The position numbers and the translations under genes were made by a program. Shown here one piece after another: positions 18,301-25,781 of a DNA stretch of 51,388 nt. Numbering within the stretch: position 1 is the stretch's first letter; every line of letters begins with the position of its first letter. The notes under the pieces are model-generated. The model was not told the DNA's origin, searched no databases, and was given only the letters and a program-made list of their open reading frames with translations. Source of the stretch: CAMPJM01 sp964440915 (GTDB lineage Bacteria; Bacteroidota; Bacteroidia; Cytophagales; Cyclobacteriaceae); NCBI GenBank assembly GCA_964440915.1, contig CAYTTV010000026.1, positions 1 to 51,388 on the forward strand, in the 5' to 3' direction.

Positions 18301-20348
18301 AGGATACTACATGGGCAGTCAGTTCCTTCGTCTATATCCCAGATAGTCCTGAAGGATGGGCACAGACTCACTTTTTTCAATACAGCCCTAATGAAAAATT
18401 GGGTTTGAAACCAGATAATAACAGCAGGAAGCTAGAATTTCTCACCAATGAAAATTCTATAAGGGTCCTGACTTACGGTGATTTGCACAACAAAGGGCAC
18501 CTTGATATGGAGGTGTTTGTGGATAATACGCCACTTATTGTGACAAGTGGGTTCAAAGTATGCAGGGACAATGCCCTAGGCGCCATTGCTTTTGACAGGT
18601 CTTCTACAGAGCCCTATCTATTATTGGACAAAACCATTTGGAGCGATCCTATTGCATGTGGCAGGTCTCCTTTTGTCATCAATAATTTTTCTTCTCAAGA
18701 TATCAATAACAATCGGCTTGATAATTATCTCGACGCCGTAGCTGAAGGTGATTATGTGTTGATTTTTTCTTTTGGAAACAATTCCTATACCACTTGGCCA
18801 GAAAGTGTCAAGAGTGCACTTCAATCCATTGGCGCCTCCGAAACTGTTTTGGATAACTTGCAAAATGGCCAACCTTATGTATTGTTAGGAAAAAAAGGTG
18901 GAGATGCGATCACCGAACTCACCGGTGCCCGCGATGCTGAGATTGTTTTGGAAGAGACTATAGTAGGCCGGTATAACAAAGGTGTATTGGTTTCACCAAA
19001 AATAGGTCCGGCAAAATCGTGGGGTAGCTTGGTTACAAAAGCCCAGTTTTCAGAAGTGCCCGCCAATGATGTTTTATCATACGATGTGATTGGATTGGAC
19101 CTGCACAACAATGAAACGCTTCTGTATGCCAATATTTCCGCTGATGCTCTTTCTTTGGACCATATTGATGCAGCACAATATCCCATGATCAAGTTGAAGA
19201 TGCATGTGGAGGACATGACCGACCTTACACCACCACAACTTAAAAACTGGCTGGTTTTGTATGAAACGGTGCCTGAGGGGGTACTGCTCATGGACAAGGA
19301 ATACCTCCCAACTTTGCCAGGCATCACATTGGTAGAAGGAGAATCCGCTCAGGTAGGCTATGCTTTTCACAATATTTCTAAAAAGGATTTTGAAGACTCT
19401 CTAACAGTTTCGTACGCCACTTTCCATACAACTTCGCGCATTACAGAAGAAAAGCGCATAAAAATAGCCCCACTTGCCGCTAATGATACAGCAAAATTTA
19501 TTGTGCCGCTCAATACGGAAAACAAATCAGGGAAACACAACCTTAAAGTTTATGTAAATCCTAGAATACTTCCCGAGCAACACTATGACAATAACGTGAT
19601 AGACTTACGGGAGTATTTAGAAGTGAAGAATGATGACCAGCACCCTGTTTTGGATGTGTCTTTTGATGGGCAGTATATCATGGATGGTGATATTGTTTCT
19701 CCAGACCCGATGATCGCCGTAATGTTGAAGGATAATGGCCCGTTCTTGAGAAAGAAGGATACCGTAGGAGTGGAAATAATGCTGAAGCACCCTTGTGAAA
19801 CCTGCGTTTATGAAAGGATTAATTTCTCCAGCCCTCAACTTGTGTGGACACCAGCATCAGAAAATACCGACTTTAAAGTCGAATATCGACCGGGTACATT
19901 GGCCAATGGACTTTATGGCTTAAAGGTACAAGCTGCCGATGCTAGTGGTAATGTGTCGGGAACCAAACCTTATAACATCCACTTTGAAGTGATCAATGAA
20001 TCTACCATTACCCATTTCTATCCTTATCCTAATCCATTTTCTACCAGCACACGGTTTGTCTTTACCCTCACAGGAAAGGAAATCCCTGATCAAATAAAGA
20101 TACAGATCATGACTGTTACAGGGAAGATCGTGAGGGAAATTACCCAGCATGAACTTGGGCCGTTAAAAATAGGCCACAATATTTCGGATTTTGCCTGGAA
20201 TGGGAGAGATGAGTTTGGCGATCAGCTTGCCAACGGGGTTTACTTGTACCGGGTGATTATGGGGAACAGTACCTCTATGAAACATAGAAAAACCTCCGCC
20301 GACAAAGCTTTTAAGCATGGCTTTGGAAAAATGTATCTACTGCGGTAG
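15303..20348 (+). CDS. porU2: C25-family (gingipain-like) T9SS sortase, PorU2-like
   Basis: 1681 residues. The first ATG (15303) overlaps the previous stop. An ATG at 15351 gives a more usual signal peptide (MTGTRANLWPLK...AHAQ). An N-terminal beta domain (IQLFHRGMEQAIVIEG, DHIIFYGKKNDG) precedes a C25 peptidase domain with the expected catalytic pair, His652 in FFGHSGA and Cys686 in LVNGCDAGN. CARDB/Ig-like domains follow. The end (FYPYPNPFSTSTRFVF..., NGVYLYRVIM) is a FlgD-Ig/type A T9SS sorting-type domain. Canonical PorU is about 1100-1300 residues, so this is the long PorU2-like form. It is paired with the PorV-like gene upstream. PorU2 is a name for a putative role. Confidence 0.85.
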   Translation: MNGSMTYKDRISAIYTMTGTRANLWPLKIILASLLGGLFFQAHAQGSYTNDWINFNQPYYKLSVAQDGIYKVSYQELNAAGFPMGGDPRNIQLFHRGMEQAIVIEGEHDGSFDPADHIIFYGKKNDGTLDKQLYVSPDAQPHNYYNLYSDTSAYFLTVSNSIGKRMSNMSENPTGFPLRAYHEEEKLIVYTQNYWIGREYSVDTYLSQYDYGEGWTGTSFRDGNSRDIVFTDITHRHLGSKSPELEIVLTGRNANVHNVDILVGASVSSLRTLSQVQFSGHESRTITSLLNWTDISAEGQLVVRVAVQSTGVTDYISISAAKLRFSQQPDMGGGSTKVFNVREITTKSQFTVANVQGTPVIYDITNPGNVGKLGYISSGTSITTVLPTGNRMLWISNNSGYLPVPGIKNVNFQQITPSVYDFLIISNKMLMTPVSGIGDPVQAYAMYRSSPEGGGYKPFIVEIQQLFDQFNYGEASPLAIREYARFMINNGNPEYLFLIGKGLSVNYRYYRNGPVGGRYHDLVPTIGMPGSDAELTAGLDINNPRVSAIPTGRLTAENPGHVVAYLNKVKEMEAAPYDALWRKRLIHLSGGATEHELITFKNYVNGFKSVAEGHYLGGHVTTKSKQTNQAVELINIAEEVNKGVSLITFFGHSGAATTDLEIGNVSEDIQGYRNKGKYPFILVNGCDAGNIYADVYTFGEDWIVTPDRGAVGFIAHVALGLSSSLKRYSDLFYATAFADPSYINQSIGSVMHKVSVEYLSRYGSSPANISQIQQMNLQGDPSLNIFGAQKPDFEITPSHMELKATDGNNITALSDSFNLSFIVRNFGVTTKDSLHVQLRRRLDNGTYHYTDSVYAPVLFSDTLNFVVKNFSEHDNYGNNQFEITLDYINRTDELDEMNNVASIDFFIPKGGTTNLFPLDFAIVNQGNPELICQSNDVLVGSRSFVFQIDTARSFNSPAFLQHILQAEALASWKPPLIESLANDSIAYYWRTKFADPQPGEDTTWAVSSFVYIPDSPEGWAQTHFFQYSPNEKLGLKPDNNSRKLEFLTNENSIRVLTYGDLHNKGHLDMEVFVDNTPLIVTSGFKVCRDNALGAIAFDRSSTEPYLLLDKTIWSDPIACGRSPFVINNFSSQDINNNRLDNYLDAVAEGDYVLIFSFGNNSYTTWPESVKSALQSIGASETVLDNLQNGQPYVLLGKKGGDAITELTGARDAEIVLEETIVGRYNKGVLVSPKIGPAKSWGSLVTKAQFSEVPANDVLSYDVIGLDLHNNETLLYANISADALSLDHIDAAQYPMIKLKMHVEDMTDLTPPQLKNWLVLYETVPEGVLLMDKEYLPTLPGITLVEGESAQVGYAFHNISKKDFEDSLTVSYATFHTTSRITEEKRIKIAPLAANDTAKFIVPLNTENKSGKHNLKVYVNPRILPEQHYDNNVIDLREYLEVKNDDQHPVLDVSFDGQYIMDGDIVSPDPMIAVMLKDNGPFLRKKDTVGVEIMLKHPCETCVYERINFSSPQLVWTPASENTDFKVEYRPGTLANGLYGLKVQAADASGNVSGTKPYNIHFEVINESTITHFYPYPNPFSTSTRFVFTLTGKEIPDQIKIQIMTVTGKIVREITQHELGPLKIGHNISDFAWNGRDEFGDQLANGVYLYRVIMGNSTSMKHRKTSADKAFKHGFGKMYLLR

Positions 20349-20400
20349 GCGAGAGGGCAACCAGCAACTTCAAAAGATCCTGAGAATAAATAACAGTGGA

Positions 20401-20456
20401 TTGGCTAAAACCCTTAGCTCCCTTTTCCTTAGAAGGATGAGCTAAAGCAACATTAC
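20401..20456. repeat. GGCTAAA-type intergenic repeat, copy 1
   Basis: TTGGCTAAAACC is followed after about 25 nt by TGAGCTAAAGCAACATTAC. The element at 27932-27985 has the same pair (TTGGCTAAAGCC, then TGGGCTAAAACCACATTCC). Both lie beside assembly gaps, which fits a multi-copy element that disrupts assembly. Confidence 0.5.
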
Positions 20457-20541
20457 AAATGACTCCTTGCCCTTGGATGCCAGACATTGGTCGTTCAGCG
20501 CAAGCTTTAGCCGGACTGTTGCTATATATTAACCTTCTTGT

Positions 20542-20751
20542 TACAAAGATCTCTCCTGTATTCTAATTCAAACGCTTGGGATTTGATTAGAAAAATNNNN
20601 NNNNNNNNNNNNNNNNNNNNNNNNNNNNNNNNNNNNNNNNNNNNNNNNNNNNNNNNNNNNNNNNNNNNNNNNNNNNNNNNNNNNNNNNNNNNNNNNTACA
20701 AAGATCTCTCCTGTATTCTAATTCAAACGCTTGGGATTTGATTAGAAAAAT
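20542..20751. other. Assembly gap with exact 55-bp duplicated flanks
   Basis: 100 N (20597-20696) between identical 55-bp sequences at 20542-20596 and 20697-20751. This is the same geometry as the gap at 4133 and is probably a k=55 contig overlap rather than a biological repeat. Confidence 0.9.
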
Positions 20752-20953
20752 CATCACGGAATTTATCCAGCCCTAATTGAGACAAGTAATTAAGGTGGTA
20801 ATTGCAACAATATACTATAGCAACCCTGAAATTGCTATTCCTCTAAATACGCTAAAATAAGGGATAATTTAAGATTTCTGTTTTACCATATTTATATACA
20901 AACACAGATAAAATTATTTTTTACATATTAATTAAAGTTTTTTATTAAATAAT

Positions 20954-20984
20954 TTTGAATTTAATTCTGCTTATTTTACATTTG
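20954..20984 (+). promoter_or_regulatory. Consensus promoter of the tRNA-like RNA
   Basis: TTTG at 20954-20957, a 19-nt spacer and TAcaTTTG at 20977-20984 match the Bacteroidota sigma-ABfr consensus exactly. Transcription is expected from about 20990, roughly 20 nt before the mature RNA. Confidence 0.75.
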
Positions 20985-21008
20985 TGTCATTCCTAAAGGG
21001 GAACAAAA

Positions 21009-21135
21009 TGTAGGGTGATGAAACCGGCAGACATGCCCTCCTATCTCGGGGGTGGAGGCAAATGGATAAAGCGAACATCGATTCAAAAGATGAGCGACTA
21101 ACTACTTCGTGGAGGTTCGAATCCTTCCCCTACAG
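21009..21135 (+). tRNA. tRNA-like RNA, class II (Leu-type) with abnormal interior
   Basis: The ends are clearly tRNA: acceptor strands TGTAGGG (21009-21015) and CCCTACA (21128-21134) pair over 7 bp. A Leu-type 3-bp D-arm follows, ATG/CAT around AAACCGGCAGA. The T-arm is GGAGG, TTCGAAT, CCTTC (21111-21127). The 76 nt between the D- and T-arms (21035-21110) are far longer than an anticodon arm plus variable arm. One stem, CCCTC/GGGGG (21036-21052), would present ATC in the anticodon place. Another, CATC/GATG (21076-21092), has a 9-nt loop containing TTCAAAA, like a Leu-CAA arm. Neither gives a normal tRNA. CCA is not encoded. The promoter and terminator are dedicated to it. It could be a divergent tRNA, a pseudogene, or a tRNA-derived regulatory RNA. 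Confidence 0.65.
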
Positions 21136-21140
21136 CAAAT

Positions 21141-21183
21141 AAAAAAAGGCAAAGGCTACGAATTTCGTAGCCTTTGCCTTTTT
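21141..21183. terminator. Strong bidirectional intrinsic terminator
   Basis: Arms 21145-21160 and 21166-21181 are perfectly complementary around a 5-nt loop. A-rich and U-rich sides allow use on both strands. It ends the tRNA-like RNA on the plus strand and the DUF4397 gene (stop at 21214) on the minus strand. Confidence 0.9.
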
Positions 21184-21213
21184 GGTAAGAAGCTTGGTGC
21201 CCCTTATTGGCTT

Positions 21214-21957
21214 TTAATAATATAATGTATTGCGTATGATCTGCACACTCAACTCGTTATTGTTGCCAGTAGGAGGTAAAGCATAGCCTTTTACTACAAT
21301 TGTGTAGTAATTTCCTGCTGAGAAGGTATAATTCGACACAGTGGCTAATTCACTATCGTCTTCTGATGCTGTAAGGTCAAATGATACAGAACCGGCATCG
21401 ATACTTTTGAAATCGCTTGCATTCTTAAATTCTACCTCGCTGAACAAAGCTGTTTCAGCCCCGTCTTTTGTAAAGTTAACGGCCTCCACATCGGGTGCTA
21501 CATGTACGATACGTACCATTGCTTTTCCTTGGTCCACATCTGGCAATTCATCTTCTATTACCCAAGCGTCCAGTTCATTGTTGTCATTGATCAAGAAAAC
21601 CGAATAGAATTCATCCGCTTTAAATGTGATGGCCGTGTCCAACAGTGTATTGGAGTTATTGTATGGGGTGAATTTCAAATCCCTTTCTCCTGTATAAAAG
21701 CGCAAATAAGCTACGTAGTTGAAATCATTGTACGTGAAAGCTCTGCTATTGAGGCGCCTATTATCCAAAAGGATGTCCATTGCGGGAGCATCAGGTGCTG
21801 TATGATACATGGAGACAAACGCTGCTGGTATATCGGGCACAACGTTGCTGTCGTCATCATTCAAACATCCTGAAAGCGTTAACATGACGGGAAGTATGGC
21901 TATTAATATAGTCCGTTTTAAGAATAATTGTCCGTTTTTTAAATTAAATAGTCTCAT
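21214..21957 (-). CDS. DUF4397-domain lipoprotein
   Basis: 247 residues. The signal ends at LTLSGC-LND with Cys31, followed by an acidic linker. The mature protein has two DUF4397-type beta-sandwich units, each opening with a similar phrase: VSMYHTAPDAPAMDILLDN and VRIVHVAPDVEAVNF. The family occurs in many secreted and surface proteins and resembles Ig-like adhesion modules; no biochemical role is established. The gene is monocistronic and ends at a strong shared terminator. Confidence 0.88.
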   Translation of the reverse strand: MRLFNLKNGQLFLKRTILIAILPVMLTLSGCLNDDDSNVVPDIPAAFVSMYHTAPDAPAMDILLDNRRLNSRAFTYNDFNYVAYLRFYTGERDLKFTPYNNSNTLLDTAITFKADEFYSVFLINDNNELDAWVIEDELPDVDQGKAMVRIVHVAPDVEAVNFTKDGAETALFSEVEFKNASDFKSIDAGSVSFDLTASEDDSELATVSNYTFSAGNYYTIVVKGYALPPTGNNNELSVQIIRNTLYY

Positions 21958-22257
21958 TTTTAAAATTGATTTTATGTTTTTTTAAAAATAGTGATTAATA
22001 AATAGTGGATATTTCCATATAAATAATTTTAATCATCACATATAAGACAATTAATTTTACAATATGGTTGGAATCGTTTTCTTTTTTTTTGATGATTGCA
22101 TGGAACGGAAGGTGCGTTGGGGATTCAGTAGGCTGATTGTGATAGACTTATATAACCAAAGACTGGGAAACCATAGTGGCTAGGTGTCCCTTAAATGGCT
22201 TGTTTAGCATTGGTATAACTTGGAGAAGAGCAGTGCTAGGCTGGTAAACCGATTAGC

Positions 22258-23463
22258 CTACAGCCCTATCTCCAATTGAAGGCGGAAACGGAGTTGGTCG
22301 TCCATATCTTGTTCCTGCACGATAGAGATATCTCCTTGTACTTTTAAATTATGTCCGCTGATGTACTTAGAAAGCCCCAAGGTAATCTCCTCCTCTTTAT
22401 TTCTTTGTGTCTCACTGTCTGGAGTAACCTGACTGTATCTTGCCGATACCTCAAAGTTGTTGCGTAACAAGTAACCTGCCTGCAAATTCAAGCCACTGCC
22501 AGTGGCAAACGACTGCAGTACATTTCCTTCTTCTACAGTGACTACAGGCCCATTGGTAGCGGTTTTTAGCGCATATTCAAACATCATCGAGCTTCCTTTG
22601 TATTTGAACATACCATCTACAAACAATGTGTGCAAGTCTCTTTTCCCGTCTAGAAAAGTGCCGCTCTGTCCATTTTCTCTAGAAGCTTGTTTGTTGAGAT
22701 CATAAGAAATCCCGACAGCCAGTTTAGGAGAATCCTCTCGGGCCAAATCAGCACCTATATAATCACCTTTGTCTTTAAATTCTCCAAAAGGTAAAGCTTC
22801 AAGCCTGAAAGTGTAGTTTCGGCCCCCAGTATTGTTGGTAGTAATGTTTTTTCCTTCTCCAGTAGCCACGGAAACCACTTGTTTAAACACGGCGTCTTGT
22901 ACATTGAATTTGTTTCTAACTTGCAGTCCAATATCACGATCGAGGTTGAAATAGCTGTTGAGAATGCTTCGATCCACAAACTGCAGGTTTTGAGAGGAGA
23001 TGACGCGCTCTCGATTGCCCGGAAGCTTGGTTTGGCCGGCCCATAGTTCCAGATTTTTATAAAAATTCCACTTTACAACCGCCTCTAACAGGATGTTGCC
23101 TGTATTATTAGTTTGGGGGATGCCCCTTCCAATATCCCTATTGGATAAAGCGAGTTCAATTTTGTATTCAAGCGATGGATCCAATGCAAAGCCTTCCAGC
23201 TTTAATCGCGCCCTTCTTATGATGAGCTTTTCTTCCCAAGCATTATTGTCGAGGTTCAGGTTGCCTTCGTACATGGTTTGGAACCGAGGGCTTATTTTTA
23301 AGCTGAAAGAAGAATCAGCAGCAGTTACCTTCAAACCTTTTCCAAACTTGGCCTCGACATAGGGCTGGGCATAAGACTGTATATACAGGGAGAAATAAAA
23401 AATGACTAATAGCACGAAGGTAATACCATACCTATTTTTTGTCTTTGATATCTTTGGCCCCAT
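22258..23463 (-). CDS. OprO/OprP-like phosphate-selective porin of the pst operon
   Basis: 401 residues. The signal peptide runs to SYAQ-PYVEAKF. A 16-stranded porin-type sequence follows, with the family hallmarks LKISPRFQTMYEGN, IIRRARLKLEGFALDPSLEYKIELALSN and a final strand ending in LQLEIGL. The family forms anion or phosphate channels in the outer membrane. The gene is last in pstSCAB-phoU. Its only plausible start codon lies 32 bp inside the end of phoU, so expression should be coupled to phoU. Location in a phosphate operon supports phosphate or polyphosphate uptake, but the basic selectivity residues cannot be confirmed here. Confidence 0.88.
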   Translation of the reverse strand: MGPKISKTKNRYGITFVLLVIFYFSLYIQSYAQPYVEAKFGKGLKVTAADSSFSLKISPRFQTMYEGNLNLDNNAWEEKLIIRRARLKLEGFALDPSLEYKIELALSNRDIGRGIPQTNNTGNILLEAVVKWNFYKNLELWAGQTKLPGNRERVISSQNLQFVDRSILNSYFNLDRDIGLQVRNKFNVQDAVFKQVVSVATGEGKNITTNNTGGRNYTFRLEALPFGEFKDKGDYIGADLAREDSPKLAVGISYDLNKQASRENGQSGTFLDGKRDLHTLFVDGMFKYKGSSMMFEYALKTATNGPVVTVEEGNVLQSFATGSGLNLQAGYLLRNNFEVSARYSQVTPDSETQRNKEEEITLGLSKYISGHNLKVQGDISIVQEQDMDDQLRFRLQLEIGL

Positions 23464-24136
23464 CCTTTTTATTTTTTTCCTTTTTTTTGTGCTTTAAAAC
23501 TTTTGCCTCAATGTGAAAAATGATTTCTTCTCCCATATTCTTAGTAAGGTCTCCAACCCTTTCTATCTTTCGCACTATTGAAAGCAAAGGGATGATCATT
23601 TTGGTTTTCTCTGGAGATTCCTTTAATATTTTAATAGCCGTTTTTGTGGCTTTTTTGTTTTTCTTATTTAGAAAGTCATCCTTTTTGAAGATCTTTCTGG
23701 CCAAAACCGTGTCTTCATTTTCCAACGCTTCATAAATGTTGTCAAGCATGGAAATCGCCTTCTCGTACATTGGAACAACCATAAACCGATCAATTAGTTC
23801 TTGTTCGATTTTCTTCCCCGTTTCTATCACATACCAACCTATTCCTTCAGCGTGGTCACCGATTCTCTCAAGGGCGTGGTTGATCTTGAGGCTTGCCAAA
23901 ACGAACCTCAAATCGGTAGCCACTGGCGAATAGAGCGCTAGAATATGTTCGCAATATTTGTCGATCTTCAGCTCCATGACATTCACTCTTTTGTCATTGG
24001 CGATGATCTCACTGGCGAGGTCTGTATCGTACTGCAACAGTGCTTCTCGGCTCTTTTCCAACTGAACTCTTACTAGCAATGCCATTTCTAGCAGGTCATT
24101 CTTCAGTTGTGTTGATTCGGAATCAAAAGTAGACAT
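23432..24136 (-). CDS. phoU: Phosphate signalling regulator PhoU
   Basis: 234 residues. Two PhoU helical repeats are visible: the first begins ELKNDLLEMALLVRVQLEKS and has the metal-site motif ATDLRFVLASLKINHALERIGDHAEG; the second has KIERVGDLTKNMGEEIIFHIEAK. The usual acidic E/D-xxx-D motifs are intact in both. A Lys/Asp-rich tail (last about 20 residues) overlaps the downstream porin gene. PhoU links PstSCAB activity to the PhoR histidine kinase and limits phosphate uptake. It lies 21 bp after pstB. Confidence 0.95.
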   Translation of the reverse strand: MSTFDSESTQLKNDLLEMALLVRVQLEKSREALLQYDTDLASEIIANDKRVNVMELKIDKYCEHILALYSPVATDLRFVLASLKINHALERIGDHAEGIGWYVIETGKKIEQELIDRFMVVPMYEKAISMLDNIYEALENEDTVLARKIFKKDDFLNKKNKKATKTAIKILKESPEKTKMIIPLLSIVRKIERVGDLTKNMGEEIIFHIEAKVLKHKKKEKNKKDGAKDIKDKK

Positions 24137-24157
24137 AAATTTTTGTTTTAGATAGCC

Positions 24158-24910
24158 TTACCCAAATCTCCCCGTAATGTAGTTTTCGGTTCTTTCGTTT
24201 TTGGGTTTTGTAAAAATCGTTTTGGTATCATTCATTTCAATAAGCTCTCCCATGTAGAAAAATGCTGTTTTGTCGCTTATACGAGAGGCTTGCTGCATAT
24301 TGTGGGTAACGATAATGATCGTGTATTTTTCCTTTAGATCATGGATTAGCTCTTCAATTTTTGCTGTGGAAATGGGGTCGAGAGCCGATGCAGGTTCATC
24401 CATCAGGATGGTGGAAGGTTCTACGGCGAGTGTCCTTGCTATGCAAAGGCGCTGCTGTTGCCCACCCGATAGTGATAAGGCCGATTTTTTCAGGTCATCT
24501 TTGACTTCATCCCACAATGCCGCCTGTTGTAACGACTGCTCGACTGTGTCGGCAATAAGGGATTTGTTTTTTATGCCCTGTATCCTTAGGCCGTAAGCCA
24601 CATTTTCAAATATGGTTTTGGGGAATGGATTAGGTTTTTGAAAGACCATGCCGACTTGCTTCCTCAGATTTTCTACCCGAGTTTCCTTTCCATAAATATC
24701 AATATCGTCAATCAAAATATTACCTTCTTTCCTAAACCCTTCAATGTAGTCGTTCATTCTGTTGAAGAGCCTTAAAAATGTTGACTTTCCACAACCAGAA
24801 GGGCCGATAAAAGCAGTGACCGAGTTGGACGATATTTCTAAGTTTATGTCTTTAAGGATATGTTTTTCCCCGTAATAGACATGCACATTTTGTGCTTTTA
24901 GTTTTTTCAT
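24158..24910 (-). CDS. pstB: Phosphate ABC transporter ATP-binding protein PstB
   Basis: 250 residues, the normal length. Walker A GPSGCGKST (36-44), Q-loop VGMVFQKPNPFPKTIFENV, signature LSGGQQQR, Walker B TILMDEPASALDP and switch VTHNM are all present. The NPFP motif after the Q-loop is typical of PstB. It energises phosphate import through PstC and PstA. It is separated from pstA by 13 bp. Confidence 0.97.
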   Translation of the reverse strand: MKKLKAQNVHVYYGEKHILKDINLEISSNSVTAFIGPSGCGKSTFLRLFNRMNDYIEGFRKEGNILIDDIDIYGKETRVENLRKQVGMVFQKPNPFPKTIFENVAYGLRIQGIKNKSLIADTVEQSLQQAALWDEVKDDLKKSALSLSGGQQQRLCIARTLAVEPSTILMDEPASALDPISTAKIEELIHDLKEKYTIIIVTHNMQQASRISDKTAFFYMGELIEMNDTKTIFTKPKNERTENYITGRFG

Positions 24911-24923
24911 TTACAAAAGGTAC

Positions 24924-25781
24924 TTAGTACTTTATTCGTTTTTGCCACTTATTCCTTAAATATATGGCCACACCATTGAGAAGGAAAGTAATGGCCAGTA
25001 AGATAATGATGGCAGCAGCAGCGTTGATCGAAAATGCTTGTTGTGGCCTCGATACCCAGTTGAATATTTGCATGGGCAGGACCGTAAACTCGTCCAACGG
25101 GCTTTTGGCGACAAATGGCACATAAGCCAAGGCTCCGATTACGATCAATGGGGCTGTTTCTCCCACCGCTCTGGATAAGGCCAATATAATGCCGGTCATA
25201 ATACCACCAAAGGCTGCTGGCAATGTTTGGTAACGGATGGTTTGAAGCTTGGTAGCACCCATAGCATAAGAAGCTTCCCTGATCGAGTTGGGCACGGTTT
25301 TCAGTGCTTCCCTAGTAGCCACAATGATGATCGGCAAAATCAGTAGTGCCAATGTGAAGGCACCAGCCAGCAAGCTGCTTCCCATATTTCCGATCCGCAC
25401 AAAAATCTCTAATCCTAGCAAACCATAAATGATGGAAGGTACCCCCGCCAAGTTAGCAATGTTCACCTCCAATAGGCCTGATAGCCTGTTCTTTTTGGCG
25501 ATTTCTTGAAGGTATATACCAGCACCTATGCTCAAAGGAATAGCGATAATAGCCGTGAGCCCCAGGATCCAGGCTGTTCCTGTCCATGCAGTAAGTATAC
25601 CTGCTTTGCTTGCCCTGCGGGAGGGAAGGCTTGTAAGGAAGTTCCAATCTATTCTTTGTAATCCTTTGATGCCAATGTCCAGCAGAAAAATTGCCAGTAC
25701 GACCATTACACCGATTGTACATAGCAGCCCTAGATACTTGAATAAGGTATCTTTCAGTTTATTTATATTAAGGTTATGCAT
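24924..25781 (-). CDS. pstA: Phosphate ABC transporter permease PstA
   Basis: 285 residues with six hydrophobic segments. The EAA-type coupling loop is REASYAMGATKLQTIRYQTLPAAFGGIMTGIILALSRAVGETAPLIVIG, a PstA signature region. It overlaps the end of pstC by 8 bp, which points to translational coupling. It forms the membrane channel with PstC. Confidence 0.96.
   Translation of the reverse strand: MHNLNINKLKDTLFKYLGLLCTIGVMVVLAIFLLDIGIKGLQRIDWNFLTSLPSRRASKAGILTAWTGTAWILGLTAIIAIPLSIGAGIYLQEIAKKNRLSGLLEVNIANLAGVPSIIYGLLGLEIFVRIGNMGSSLLAGAFTLALLILPIIIVATREALKTVPNSIREASYAMGATKLQTIRYQTLPAAFGGIMTGIILALSRAVGETAPLIVIGALAYVPFVAKSPLDEFTVLPMQIFNWVSRPQQAFSINAAAAIIILLAITFLLNGVAIYLRNKWQKRIKY

Larger units (their letters stand above)
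20349..20953. other. Non-coding region with repeat and assembly gap
   Basis: Between the sortase gene and the tRNA-like RNA promoter. It holds a GGCTAAA-type repeat (20401-20456), a gap with duplicated flanks (20542-20751) and a very AT-rich stretch (about 20860-20953). No credible coding sequence was found. Confidence 0.6.

Noticed and set aside
18875..19327. 150-codon antisense frame inside the sortase gene
   Set aside because: Longest of many shadow frames; the plus-strand gene explains the region fully.
21009..21135. Reading the tRNA-like RNA as tmRNA or as tRNA-Sec
   Set aside because: Too short for tmRNA and it has an intact D-arm; no resident tag frame. A TCA triplet occurs in a loop, but the stem has a mismatch and the long acceptor arm of tRNA-Sec is absent.
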